A stretch of DNA of 13,513 nucleotides from Acetobacteraceae bacterium (GTDB lineage Bacteria > Pseudomonadota > Alphaproteobacteria > Acetobacterales > Acetobacteraceae), in contig PLSZ01000112.1 of the NCBI GenBank assembly GCA_003164305.1, forward strand, positions 7,514-21,026. Reading direction: 5' to 3'. Below are positions 1 through 7,876 of the stretch, piece after piece (positions within the stretch are counted from its first letter, which is position 1; every line of letters starts with the position of its first letter). The notes under the pieces were generated by a model. It was given only the letters and a program-made list of their open reading frames with translations. It had not been told where the DNA came from and did no database searches. A program made the position numbers and the translations under genes.

Positions 1-1441
1 ACGGCCACAGGCCGGAGCTGAACCATGTGTCCAGCACGTCCTCGTCCTGGGTCAGCGGCTCGACGCGACCGTAATGAATCAACCCCAAAGCGGATGCCTC
101 GTCGCCATCTTTCGCGACGAACACCGAGCCATCGGGCCCGTACCACGCGGGAATGCGATGTCCCCACCATAACTGTCGCGATATGCACCAGGGCTGAATG
201 TCGCGCATCCAGGCGAAAAAGGTATTTTCCCACTGTTTTGGCACAAAGACGGTCTTGCCGGTTTCCACCGCCTCGATCGCCGGTTTCGCCAGTTCCGCCG
301 CGTTGCAATACCACTGCGTCGTCAGCAGCGGCTCGATCGGCACGCCGCCGCGATCGCCGTGCGGTACCTGGTGCGTGTGCGGCTCGATTTTCTCGACCAG
401 TTCCAGGCGTTCCAGTTCCGCCACGATCGCCTTGCGCGCGGCGAAACGGTCCTTGCCGTCCAGGCTTCGCACGAATTCCGGATCGGCCACTCCCTCGATC
501 GCCACCAAAGCGTCGGCGATTTCCGCCAGCGTTATGTGCGCGGTTTTGTCCAGCACGGAGGGCATCGGCAGGTCGTGCCGCCGCCCGACCTCGAAGTCGT
601 TGAAATCGTGCGCCGGCGTGATCTTCACCGCGCCGGTGCCTTTTTCCGGGTCGGCGTACTCATCTGCGACGATCGGAATGGCGCGGCCGACCAGGGGCAA
701 GATGGCGAATTTGCCGATCAGGCCGGCCATGGTTGGATGCGATGGATGCACCGCGACGGCGGTATCGCCCAACATCGTCTCGGGCCGCGTGGTGGCGACG
801 ATGATGAACTGACCCGGTTCGCCCGCGATGGGGTAGCGCAGGTACCACAGCGAACTCCGGACTTCCTGGTTTTCTACCTCAAGATCCGAGATCGCCGTTT
901 GGAGTTTTGGGTCCCAGTTGACCAGGCGGCGGTCGCGATAGATCAGCCCCTCGCGATACAGCGTGACGAACACTTCCTTCACCGCGGCGGACAGTCCGTC
1001 GTCCATGGTGAAGCGCTCGCGCGGCCAGTCCAGCGAGGCACCCAGCCGGCGCAACTGCGTGGTGATGGTGCCGCCGGATTCCGCCTTCCATTGCCACACC
1101 CGCTCCAGGAATTTGTCGCGGCCCAGGGCGCGGCGGTCGATGCCTTCGGAGGCGAGCAGGCGTTCGACGACCATTTGAGTCGCGATGCCGGCGTGATCCG
1201 TGCCCGGTTGCCACAGCACGTCGCGTCCGGTCATGCGGCGATAACGGACCAGCGCGTCCTGCACCGTGATGGTCAGCGCGTGCCCCATGTGCAGGGAGCC
1301 GGTGACGTTCGGCGGCGGGATCATGATGGTGAAGGGGACCGCGTTCGAGTTGGGATCGCAGGCGAACGCGCCCTCACGTTCCCACCCCTCATACAGGGCC
1401 GGCTCCACTTCGTTGGCCGCGAACGTCTTGTCGAGTGGCAT
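1..1441 (-). CDS. valS: Valyl-tRNA synthetase, N-terminal part (cut by window edge)
   Basis: Charges tRNA-Val with valine in the cytoplasm (class I aminoacyl-tRNA synthetase). I translated the minus strand from the ATG at 1441: [20 protein letters not shown], then the ATP-binding [14 protein letters not shown] stretch (HMGH is the class I HIGH motif, about residues 43-56). Further on are [12 protein letters not shown], the CP1 editing-domain motif [17 protein letters not shown] and finally [13 protein letters not shown] at the window edge. About 480 of the usual 880-900 residues are present; the KMSKS loop and anticodon-binding domain lie outside. The start is supported by GGGAG just upstream and by the family's usual N-terminus. 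It is the last gene of the minus-strand pcm-tolC-popZ-valS block, but a 450-bp repeat-rich gap separates it from popZ, so it may have its own promoter. No frameshift was seen in the segments translated. Confidence 0.97.
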   Translation of the reverse strand, partial: MPLDKTFAANEVEPALYEGWEREGAFACDPNSNAVPFTIMIPPPNVTGSLHMGHALTITVQDALVRYRRMTGRDVLWQPGTDHAGIATQMVVERLLASEGIDRRALGRDKFLERVWQWKAESGGTITTQLRRLGASLDWPRERFTMDDGLSAAVKEVFVTLYREGLIYRDRRLVNWDPKLQTAISDLEVENQEVRSSLWYLRYPIAGEPGQFIIVATTRPETMLGDTAVAVHPSHPTMAGLIGKFAILPLVGRAIPIVADEYADPEKGTGAVKITPAHDFNDFEVGRRHDLPMPSVLDKTAHITLAEIADALVAIEGVADPEFVRSLDGKDRFAARKAIVAELERLELVEKIEPHTHQVPHGDRGGVPIEPLLTTQWYCNAAELAKPAIEAVETGKTVFVPKQWENTFFAWMRDIQPWCISRQLWWGHRIPAWYGPDGSVFVAKDGDEASALGLIHYGRVEPLTQDEDVLDTWFSSGLWP

Positions 1442-1639
1442 GGTGGTCTCCCGCGTCCCCGGCGATGAGCGGGGGAACCTTACGGATGCCGCGGGAGACG
1501 GCTCAGAGCAAGCGGCTCGGGCGCGGGGCAGGTCCGCCGTGGTGGCTGCTCGCGGTGAGGCCGCGGGGATGCGTCATGGCGCGGCTCGACCCCATAGGCA
1601 CCAGGATAAGACCGGCGAAGGGAAAACCTTCCCCCCGAA

Positions 1640-1884
1640 CGTCATCCTCGGGCTCGCGAACGTCATCCTTGGGCTCGACCCGAGGATCGGCCGGCCCAGA
1701 CACCTTGTTCGACGTTTGAATTCCTTGGCGTGTCGAGAGATCCTCGGGTCGAGCCCAAGGATGACGGGGAGAGGCGCGTTTTCCTCTCGCGGCGCTTATC
1801 TTGAAGCCCACGGGGCTCGACCGTGCCATTGGTCGACGCGGGATGTGGCCTGGCTGGTCCCCCGGTCGAGCCGGGGGATGACGG
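1640..1884. repeat. REP-like palindromic repeat cluster between popZ and valS
   Basis: The 450 bp between valS and popZ hold no gene. They carry several copies of a near-palindromic unit, core CGTCATCCTTGGGCTCGACC followed by CGAGGATC. Copy B at 1661-1688 and copy C at 1739-1766 are exact reverse complements over 28 nt, separated by 50 nt, so the pair could fold into one large hairpin in RNA or a cruciform in DNA. A partial copy sits at 1640-1658 and a diverged copy at 1856-1884 (GTCCCCCGGTCGAGCCGGGG core). Such GTCATCC...GGATGAC units are a common dispersed intergenic repeat in alphaproteobacteria (family knowledge). Here they may act as a terminator or attenuator after popZ, or be neutral. 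Confidence 0.8.
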
Positions 1885-1891
1885 GCGGTGG

Positions 1892-3331
1892 TCAGACCGA
1901 GGCGCGGGAAATCACCCGTTCGATCTCCGCCCGCACCAGCCGCTCCACCAGCGGCGGCAGGTTGTTGTCGAGCCATGCCTTCAGCATCGGCCGCATTTCC
2001 TCGCGCACGAGGTCGGCGATGGTGGGACCGCCGCTGAACACCTGGGTGCCGCGATCGGAGGTCAGGGCGCGGACGAGGTTGGTGACCGACCCGGCCGCCG
2101 CGTTGGCGGTCTCAACCGAGGCGAGGCCGGCGATGGAAGCGCTCATGGAAGAAGTCTCCGATTGGGGGGGCGTGGCGGTCTGGTTTGGTGATGTAGTTTC
2201 GGTCACGGGCAACCGCGCGACGGACCCGGCGGTCAATGGCGCGGAAGCCGAGGGAGCAGAAGAAGGCTCGGGGGGCGCCTGGGCGGCGGGTTCTGCTGGC
2301 GCGAAGCGGCTGGGCGGGGGCGGCAGCGGGGATTCCCGGGTCGCCGACATAGGTCTCCGGATCAAGGGCGGCGCCTGACCGGGTCGTGGCACCGGCACCA
2401 GCACGGGCGACGCCGGCAGCCGGCCCACGAGGGAAGGTAGGCCGGCGGTGGACGGCCTCGCCGACATCTGGCCTTCCGGCTCCAACGGGACACGTTCCAT
2501 CGGCGAGCGGAGCGATGCCATCGACCCTACCGCCAGCGCCGGGATGGCCTCCGCCGGCATGGGCGGTTCGGTTTTGACCAACACCGCGGGTGCGAACTCG
2601 GGCGCCGGCGGCGTCCGGGATTCGGTTTTCATCGGCACCGGACGCGCGGTATCCGGCGCCGCCGGGAGTGGTACGGGATCCGTCTGAATGGGCGGTTCGG
2701 ACCAGCCTGGCTTCGGATGGGCCGCGATTCCGGGTTCGCGCGCCGCGTGGAAAACCGGGACCTTAGAGGTGGCGGAAATCTGCTCCGATTGGGGCTCCGG
2801 TCGCGGCTCCTGGGGCTGAGCGAGCATCTCGGGCGCCGGTTCCGCGGGTGTTGGCGCGTGGGGCGGTCCCACCAGAACCTTGTCGGCTGGCTCCGGTTCC
2901 AGCATCGGCGCGATGACCGCCGGCGGCACCCGCATGGCCGGAGGCGCGGGTTCGGCCGGCGTAACCTCAGGCGCTTCAGGGGGCGGCGGCGGTTCCGGTT
3001 CGGCGGGATGAAGCATTGCCTCCGTCATCTCCGGCGGGATCAGCAGGGGCGGCGCCGGCGGCGGGGCGGAGCGGGCGATGATCGGGTGCGAGGCGGCATG
3101 GCTCCGCTCGGGGATGTGCCGCTCCGGCTGGTCGGGCACCAGCATCGAGGCGTCCAACAGCAGCACGTCCGGCTCCTGTTCGACGGGCGGTGCCGGCGGC
3201 GGCGCTTTGTCCTCGGGCAGGTCCTCCTCGCTGAGGATCCGCCGGATGGACGCCAGGATGTCCTCCATGGATGGGTCGGCGCCTCCGCCGGCCGCCGGTG
3301 CTCCGCTCTGTTGCAACTGTGATCCGCTCAT
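1892..3331 (-). CDS. popZ: PopZ-like polar organising protein (DUF2497), with very long linker
   Basis: PopZ homologues form a polar condensate that anchors the ParB/origin complex and recruits cell-cycle proteins. Both hallmark ends are visible: an N-terminal helix around residues 20-37 (PSMEDILASIRRILSEED) that binds clients, and a C-terminal oligomerisation region, residues 434-479, containing TIADLVREEMRPMLKAWLDN and PPLVERLVRAEIERV. Between them lie almost 400 residues rich in Pro, Ala and Glu, predicted disordered. At 479 aa the protein is far longer than Caulobacter PopZ (177 aa). I chose the ATG at 3331, not the longer in-frame start at 3400, because AGAGG sits just upstream, it avoids overlapping tolC, and the family N-terminus begins here. 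It lies 23 bp after tolC in the same direction, so the two are probably co-transcribed. The tolC-popZ-valS order matches other alphaproteobacteria. Confidence 0.93.
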   Translation of the reverse strand: MSGSQLQQSGAPAAGGGADPSMEDILASIRRILSEEDLPEDKAPPPAPPVEQEPDVLLLDASMLVPDQPERHIPERSHAASHPIIARSAPPPAPPLLIPPEMTEAMLHPAEPEPPPPPEAPEVTPAEPAPPAMRVPPAVIAPMLEPEPADKVLVGPPHAPTPAEPAPEMLAQPQEPRPEPQSEQISATSKVPVFHAAREPGIAAHPKPGWSEPPIQTDPVPLPAAPDTARPVPMKTESRTPPAPEFAPAVLVKTEPPMPAEAIPALAVGSMASLRSPMERVPLEPEGQMSARPSTAGLPSLVGRLPASPVLVPVPRPGQAPPLIRRPMSATRESPLPPPPSRFAPAEPAAQAPPEPSSAPSASAPLTAGSVARLPVTETTSPNQTATPPQSETSSMSASIAGLASVETANAAAGSVTNLVRALTSDRGTQVFSGGPTIADLVREEMRPMLKAWLDNNLPPLVERLVRAEIERVISRASV

Positions 3332-3354
3332 CGACCTCTTGCTCCGCGGTCCCG

Positions 3355-5073
3355 TCAGCGCCCAGGTTGGTTGGTCGCGTAGTCCCCGAGGCCACCCCAC
3401 TTGTCGCGGACGGCGTTGTAATAGGCTGTCTCGTCATACAGCGGCACGGGCAGGTGCATGTCCCGCGCGGTCAAACGGCCCACCGCCGCCGCGACCGCGT
3501 AGGACGCGTTCACCAATTGCGCCAGGTTTTGCACCAGCGTCGTCCGTGAGTTCAGCAGCAGTTGCTGCGCGTTCAGGACATCCAGGGTGGTACGACTCCC
3601 GACGATCGCTTCGCGCTCCACACCTTCCAGCGCGATTTCATTGGCGCGAATTTGGGAGCGGGTGCTGTCCGCCGCGGCGCGCGCGGCTGACAGCGTCTCC
3701 CACGCCTGCACCGCGTTCTGTACAGCCGTGCGCCGCGCGTCATCGACCATACGTTGGGTCTGCTGCTGTTGTTGCTTCGCCTGCCGCACCCCGGCGTATT
3801 CCGAGCCCCCCTGATACAGCGGCACCGCGAGGTTGGCGGTCACCTGGTAGCCGTTGGCCGCGGTCGCCTGGGACGATGTGTTGTTTTGCTGGAACGCCTG
3901 CGCCTGCAAGGTGATTGTCGGCAGCAACTGCGCGAACGCCACGTCGATCGCGTCCTTGGCGGCTGAGTCGTTGAACTGGGCCGCGATCACCTGCGGGTTG
4001 TTGGTCGCTGCCTGGGCAATCGCCTCGGTCTCGTTTTTCAATCCCAGAGCGAGCGGTTGAGGGGGAATGAGATCGGCCGGCGGCAGGACACCGATCACCT
4101 GCTGGAAGGTGCCGCGCGCTGACTCCAACTGGCCTTCCGAGGTTTGCCGTTGCGCCTGCGCGCCGGCCAGCGCGGCCTCCGCCTGCGCCACGTCGGTACG
4201 AGTGATTTCACCGACCCGGAAGCGGTCGTTGGTGGCCTGCAACTGCTTGGTCAATACGATTTCGTTGTTGCGATTCAGGTCCAACTGTTGCTGTGCCTGG
4301 ATCACGCCGACATAAGCGTTCACCGCGTTGGTGAAGCTGGTTTGTTCCTGGGCGATCAGGGTCGCGCGCTCGGCCCTCACCTGGTTTTTCGACCGGTTGA
4401 TGTTCGCCTGGGTCTTGCCACCGTTGTAAAGCGTTTCCTGCGCCTGAAACGCACCCGAGGCGATGTCGCGTTGCGCCGGCGTGTTGATATAGCGTCCTGG
4501 GGTCGATGCGTAGCTGTACGACCGGGTGAGGCCGTTGCCATAGCCGGCGACGCCGCTGAGCTGCACCGTGGGCCGCCAGCCCGCCAGCGCCGCGGGGACC
4601 GTTTCATCGGTGGCCCGCAGCTTCGCCCGCTCGGCCTGCAACGCGGGCTGGTAGGAGTAGGTCAGCGCCAGCGCTTCCGCGAGCGTGTGCGGAATCATGT
4701 TGCTGGGTTGCGAATGGGCCGAGCCGGGGACAGCCAGAATCGACGCGGTGCGCGAAATCGTCCGGGTCGTGGTTGGCGGCGGAGCCGGCATCGTGCCCGG
4801 TTGCGTGGGCAACGTCGGGGCTTCGGGTGTTGCCTCAGTGGTCGGGTTCGACGGCGGTGGCATCGGCGCGGCTGCCCTGGGCCCCGCGGCCGAATTCGTC
4901 GGTGCGCTGACCGTGGGCGGCGTTGGAAGGTTGATGGGCGGCGGCGCGACCATGCCGGGCACCGGCGGCGTCGGGGTCAGTTGGATTGGTCCCGGCTGCT
5001 GGACCTGAGCGAGCGCCGGCCCGGTCATCAGCACGGCGAACAAGGGGAGAGACAAACCGTAACGCGGACTCAT
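3355..5073 (-). CDS. tolC: TolC-family outer-membrane efflux/secretion protein
   Basis: Outer-membrane channel of tripartite efflux pumps or type I secretion systems; trimeric beta-barrel plus periplasmic helical tunnel. Visible features: a signal peptide at residues 1-22 (cleavage GPALA|QVQQ), then an unusual Pro/Thr/Ala-rich segment at about 24-105. The TolC core starts near residue 129 (HTLAEALALTYSYQPALQAE) and has the two repeated outer-membrane efflux halves with long Gln/Ala-rich helices. It ends with TTLDVLNAQQLLLNSRTTLV and NASYAVAAAVGRLTARDMHL, typical of the family. Length 572 aa is longer than the usual 430-500, explained by the extension. GAGGG about 7 nt before the ATG supports the start. 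It is first in a tolC-popZ unit, preceded by a 297-bp gap with a candidate promoter. No membrane-fusion or inner-membrane pump genes are adjacent, so its partner is unknown. Confidence 0.95.
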   Translation of the reverse strand: MSPRYGLSLPLFAVLMTGPALAQVQQPGPIQLTPTPPVPGMVAPPPINLPTPPTVSAPTNSAAGPRAAAPMPPPSNPTTEATPEAPTLPTQPGTMPAPPPTTTRTISRTASILAVPGSAHSQPSNMIPHTLAEALALTYSYQPALQAERAKLRATDETVPAALAGWRPTVQLSGVAGYGNGLTRSYSYASTPGRYINTPAQRDIASGAFQAQETLYNGGKTQANINRSKNQVRAERATLIAQEQTSFTNAVNAYVGVIQAQQQLDLNRNNEIVLTKQLQATNDRFRVGEITRTDVAQAEAALAGAQAQRQTSEGQLESARGTFQQVIGVLPPADLIPPQPLALGLKNETEAIAQAATNNPQVIAAQFNDSAAKDAIDVAFAQLLPTITLQAQAFQQNNTSSQATAANGYQVTANLAVPLYQGGSEYAGVRQAKQQQQQTQRMVDDARRTAVQNAVQAWETLSAARAAADSTRSQIRANEIALEGVEREAIVGSRTTLDVLNAQQLLLNSRTTLVQNLAQLVNASYAVAAAVGRLTARDMHLPVPLYDETAYYNAVRDKWGGLGDYATNQPGR

Positions 5074-5171
5074 GCGACACCCTCATTCAGAAGCAACGGC
5101 ACTCGGCGGCCAACGCACTCAGAGGCAGCTTCGGTGAATCGGCTGCTGTCCGCCACCGCTCACTCCCCCGT

Positions 5172-5200
5172 TTAATCCCACAGGCCAAGCTGTGCCACAA
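5172..5200 (-). promoter_or_regulatory. Candidate promoter of tolC-popZ with operator-like palindromes
   Basis: On the minus strand TTGTGG (5200-5195) and GATTAA (5177-5172) are 17 bp apart, a weak sigma-70-like pair about 100 bp before tolC. The spacer contains the inverted repeat CACAG-N6-CTGTG (5179-5194). A second, GCCAC-N5-GTGGC (5194-5208), overlaps the -35 box. The positions suit a repressor, but this is inference from pattern only. Confidence 0.28.
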
Positions 5201-5370
5201 ACCGTGGCCTCACGCCATTGATGATATACGCTGAGATGATACACGCCTGCACCGTGGCGCCTACCGGTGTCCTCGGTTATCGGCCATCCGTGTTACAGAT
5301 CGATTAACGCGCGGCGGGTTTCGCGGGTGGATGGCCGGGCGCGTTCGAAGCGTTCGGCGGCGCCGCCGGT

Positions 5371-6048
5371 TCAGAATTCGAACGCGGGCGCCGGCGCGAA
5401 GCCTGGCAGTACCGGGCCGATGCAATCGAACAGCGCGCGGACGGACACGCCCACCGGCGTCGGCTCGGCCAGGATCGCGTGGCCGGTGCGATCGCCCTCA
5501 TTGATGATGGCGAGCAGACGCCCGGTCTCGCGCTTCAGTTGGCTGGAGATGACGGTGGGAACCGCGGGGACCGCGCCGTCGATCAGGATGAGGTCGTAGG
5601 GCGCTCCGGCCGTCCAGCCGGATGGCAACGGGCCGCTGACCAGCGTGACCGCGGAGGGGACGACGGCCAGAGCCTGCTTCGCGAGATCCAGCAAGGGCGC
5701 CGATTCCTCCAGCGCCGTGACCGTGCAGCCACAGACTGCGAGCAAAGCGGCGGAATAGCCGGTGCCGGCACCGACCACCAACGCGGTTTCGCCGGCCAGC
5801 GGGGCGGCGACCTGGATCAGCCGCGCCAGCACCATGGGTTGCAACAGGACGCGGCCGCCGCAGAGGGGCACGGTCTGGTCGGCGTAGGCCAGCGCGCGGA
5901 GCCGGACCGGCAGGAAACGCTCCCGCGGCAGATGCCGCATGGCGTCGAGAATACGCGGGTCTGACACTTTGTTGGGGCGGAGCTGGCTGTCCACCATCCG
6001 CTGGCGGGCATCGGTCAGGAAGGGGTCGTTCATGGTCGTGGGGGCCAT
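5371..6048 (-). CDS. pcm: Protein-L-isoaspartate O-methyltransferase family protein
   Basis: SAM-dependent methyltransferase of the PCMT family, which methylates isoaspartyl residues for protein repair in the cytoplasm. About 225 aa, the family's usual size. Visible: the N-terminal RQRMVDSQLRPNKV block typical of alphaproteobacterial members, the QPMVLARLIQ helix, SAM-binding motif I VVGAGTGYSAALLA (about residues 92-105), the acidic residue after it (ALEES), and PYDLILIDGAVP (motif II region). The start is uncertain: GTG at 6051, ATG at 6048 (weak AGAGA upstream) and ATG at 6033 are all in frame, and 6033 also fits the family N-terminus. It is the first gene of the conserved pcm-tolC-popZ-valS block, but 297 bp from tolC. 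Alphaproteobacterial PCMT-like proteins are often divergent, so true repair activity is not certain. It is divergent from the tRNA-Cys gene. Confidence 0.92.
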   Translation of the reverse strand: MAPTTMNDPFLTDARQRMVDSQLRPNKVSDPRILDAMRHLPRERFLPVRLRALAYADQTVPLCGGRVLLQPMVLARLIQVAAPLAGETALVVGAGTGYSAALLAVCGCTVTALEESAPLLDLAKQALAVVPSAVTLVSGPLPSGWTAGAPYDLILIDGAVPAVPTVISSQLKRETGRLLAIINEGDRTGHAILAEPTPVGVSVRALFDCIGPVLPGFAPAPAFEF

Positions 6049-6142
6049 CACCGGCTGTCTCTGTCTGGGTCGGCGGCCTTATACAGGGATGCCGCGGCGA
6101 AGGCGAGGCGGGATGCGCGGTGGCGGAATGATTTGGTGGCTC

Positions 6143-6172
6143 TTGACCCGGTGGGCCTCGACGCACGATATA
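6143..6172 (+). promoter_or_regulatory. Promoter of tRNA-Cys
   Basis: TTGACC (6143-6148) and GATATA (6167-6172) are separated by 18 bp. Transcription would begin near 6180, about 10 nt before the mature tRNA. This is the best sigma-70-type match I found in the window, placed where a tRNA promoter should be. Confidence 0.6.
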
Positions 6173-6189
6173 CGGCCGCGCCGCCCGGG

Positions 6190-6263
6190 GGTCCGGTGGC
6201 AGAGTGGTGATGCATCGGACTGCAAATCCGCGTATGCCGGTTCGATTCCGGCCCGGACCTCCA
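6190..6263 (+). tRNA. tRNA-Cys (anticodon GCA), CCA encoded
   Basis: A complete cloverleaf can be folded. The acceptor GGTCCGG (6190-6196) pairs with CCGGACC (6253-6259), followed by discriminator T and encoded CCA. The anticodon stem-loop CGGACTGCAAATCCG carries GCA, and the T arm is GCCGGTTCGATTCCGGC. The U discriminator and GCA anticodon are the cysteine identity elements. It stands alone, with its own promoter, between the core block and the lower-GC accessory strip; the sequence GCTTTTTC just after CCA may help 3' processing or termination. Confidence 0.97.
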
Positions 6264-6791
6264 GCTTTTTCAATGGGTTTGGTTGGCAATCTGGTGTTTC
6301 TTCAAGCCGCCTCCTGATTTCTTCAACCCGGAGCGGCTCGATGCAGTGCTGGCATTTCGTGAGGACGTCGAGGACTGCGCGTTGCGACGGACGACCCACC
6401 GAGGTGATTTGGGCGGGGCTGGCCTGTTCGTAACGGCGACCCTGTTCGAGGGCCAGAACGACGGCGGAAAACAACTCTGGACTCCGGTGGCACAGCGTCT
6501 GCATGGCGCACGCAAGTCCTACCGTAACGATAAGCGAAAAAGGGGTGTTGGGCATGCCGAATTTCCGAAACGAACGCCCGGCGATTAGCCCAAGCATCCA
6601 GAAATCTGATCCGGCGACGCGCCTTAGGATGGCACATGGTTTCGGTGGCTACGATTTGCAAGGACATTCTCCGGCATCGGTTAGTACCGGTCATGGCGAT
6701 TTCGGGACTGGGTGGCTTGCGAAGGTTTCTCGGCTCTGGCCTGGCGGATGCCGTTATCGTCATCCTACCGCGCTGAACTATCGGCTTACTC
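6264..6791. other. No convincing gene; lower-GC tract after tRNA-Cys
   Basis: I see no well-supported gene here. Base composition is visibly less GC-rich than in the flanking core genes. The longest minus-strand frame starts at 6597 (or an internal ATG near 6555) and runs through the antisense of tRNA-Cys. Its first half (MPNTPFSLIVTVGLACAM, later QRAVLDVLTKCQHCIEPLRV) is somewhat protein-like, so a decayed gene cannot be excluded. No repeats or terminators stand out. Confidence 0.5.
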
Positions 6792-7081
6792 ATGCCTCAC
6801 ACATGTCGCGTTACTTCCCGCCGCAGCATCTACGGCAACCTGCTGGTTCCAGTCGGTTTCATCATATTCGGTTCGATTCTCATTGGCTGGGGATTGGAAA
6901 GTCGGGTGCGTGGGAGGGCAACGGCGACTGGAAAACCGAGATATTCGCGGGCATTTGTCTGGCTGCCCTCGGTCTCTAACTTCTCTTCGCCGCGTATCGT
7001 GATTACGTTGATATTGTTGTCCAACGAGAACGGGAAATGTTCGAACGGCTTGGATTCAAAGAGGATGCGGACCAAGAGTAG
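6792..7081 (+). pseudogene. Small two-TM membrane protein, broken by frameshift and stop
   Basis: Two reading frames join into one plausible protein. The frame from ATG 6792 gives RRSIYGNLLVPVGFIIFG then SILIGWGLESRVRG, a first membrane segment. Near 6905-6925 the coding continues in the frame starting at 6902 with GNGDWKTEIFAGICLAALGL, a second membrane segment. A TAA at 6977-6979 follows, after which the same frame continues cleanly as LLFAAYRDYVDIVVQREREM then FERLGFKEDADQE and a stop at 7079-7081. The ancestral product would be about 95 aa with a charged cytoplasmic tail. Two lesions make it a pseudogene, unless the frameshift is a sequence error. I do not recognise the family. The true start is uncertain. 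A 6-bp hairpin (7082-7099) follows the stop. Confidence 0.6.
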
Positions 7082-7175
7082 CAGGTGTTTCATCACCTGT
7101 TACCATTTCCTGAGAAAAGATCAGTGCAGCACCATGACAGAAATCGTGGCGAGGGCAGTCTCCGCGAGCCGCCAC

Positions 7176-7412
7176 TTATGCAACTAACCCCTCCGATCGC
7201 ACGGTAACGATGCATTCGAAAGGTCTCGTGAACTCCACGTCGAAGGCGTCGCCATGGCGCCAGGCGCCGACCACCGCGCCTCGCGCGCCCGCGGGCAACT
7301 CCCGTGCGATCGCGGTCACATAGATGGGCGCGGCCAACGCCACGCCGTCGAGTTCTTTGAACGGGGACCGCCGGGATTTGACGGAATCGTCCGAAGCGCG
7401 GGTCCGATCCAT
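7176..7412 (-). CDS. Small DUF4926-like protein
   Basis: Taken from the ATG at 7412, the product is 78 aa. The body FKELDGVALAAPIYVTAIAR followed by ELPAGARGAVVGAW and AFDVEFTRPFECIVTV resembles DUF4926: an opening ELD.VAL strand, a PAG..G.VV turn, then a Y/F-EVEF strand and a final T-V strand. These are small beta-rich proteins of unknown function, often next to a DUF6883 gene. No DUF6883 neighbour is visible here, and no good ribosome-binding site precedes the chosen ATG. The longer frame, up to 7718, would run through the hairpin repeat at 7538-7672 and is not believable. It may be a relic of a two-gene toxin-antitoxin-like module. Confidence 0.5.
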   Translation of the reverse strand: MDRTRASDDSVKSRRSPFKELDGVALAAPIYVTAIARELPAGARGAVVGAWRHGDAFDVEFTRPFECIVTVRSEGLVA

Positions 7413-7537
7413 GGGAGTATTCACCAGTTTGTTACGTGTGCCGATATGTCTCCGGGTCACCCTAATGATCCCCGCGCGCGGCGGCCAGCTTAGGTCGCGA
7501 CGCGGATACCGTGAAGCAAGTAAGTATTTATAAGCAT

Positions 7538-7672
7538 GAGACGCAGAGGCGCAGAGGACGCTGAGATCCTGGACTGGTGTACGGCGTGCCATTAATTCCG
7601 ATTCACAGCGTTCCGTAACGTTCAAACATGATAAACTCAACCCACGACAAAGCTCAGCGTCCTCTGCGTCTC
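7538..7672. repeat. Long inverted element with tandem 8-9 nt units in its arms
   Basis: The left arm 7538-7565 is three units (ACGCAGAG, GCGCAGAG, GACGCTGAG) after GAG. The right arm 7653-7672 reads, on the minus strand, GAGACGCAGAGGACGCTGAG, only two units. The arms pair perfectly except for one bulged unit in the left arm. An 87-nt central segment of ordinary, more AT-rich sequence would form the loop. The same architecture recurs at 11561-11709. Such ACGCAGAG/ACGGAGA tandem-unit palindromes are widespread intergenic repeats in bacteria, with no agreed function. Confidence 0.75.
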
Positions 7673-7798
7673 CCACGTTAATTCTTTCTTTGGGAGTCAC
7701 GGACCGATCCGATCGCATGCGATGGACGACCGAGAACCGACCCCATCACTACCGCGAGGGCATGCGCTATTGAAACGATCCGACACCGCCAGGGGATT

Positions 7799-7876
7799 CG
7801 AGGTTCCACCGAAACGATGAGTCGTCGAACGAAGTTTTGGGCCGTCTTCCAGGTTTCTCACGCTCAGGCCGGCCAT
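7799..7876 (-). pseudogene. Degenerate fitA-like antitoxin start
   Basis: From ATG 7876 on the minus strand the frame reads MAGLSVRNLEDGPKLRSTTH then RFGGTS. The first 11 residues match the ribbon-helix-helix strand of the intact antitoxin at 8681-8917 (MASLSVWNLDD). KLR...HRFG is a decayed version of the following helix (KLKRRAVRHGRS). After this the similarity is lost. The upstream 60 bp is also duplicated, including the palindrome at 7889-7910. No PIN toxin remnant was seen further downstream. Confidence 0.55.

Noticed and set aside
1640..1884. CRISPR array or insertion sequence
   Set aside because: Repeats are inverted and irregularly spaced, with no unique equal-length spacers, cas genes or transposase.
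1266..2378. 370-aa plus-strand frame
   Set aside because: Antisense to the valS start, the REP cluster and popZ; low-complexity translation with no domain.
4144..5175. 343-aa plus-strand frame over tolC
   Set aside because: Antisense to the well-supported tolC; Arg/Gly-rich translation typical of GC-rich shadow frames.
6079..6597. 172-aa minus-strand frame as a gene
   Set aside because: Its C-terminal half (GIEPAYADLQSDASPLCH) is the antisense of tRNA-Cys, a well-known false-gene signature. There is no family match I can recognise for the first half.
6869..6879. CGGTTCGATTC matching the tRNA-Cys T-loop (6238-6248) as a possible att site
   Set aside because: Only 11 nt are shared, inside the coding part of the membrane-protein pseudogene. 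An att copy should extend to the tRNA 3' end, and no integrase is present.
7082..7099. CAGGTG-TTTCAT-CACCTG as a terminator of the membrane-protein gene
   Set aside because: Six-bp stem with no T run; too weak to call.
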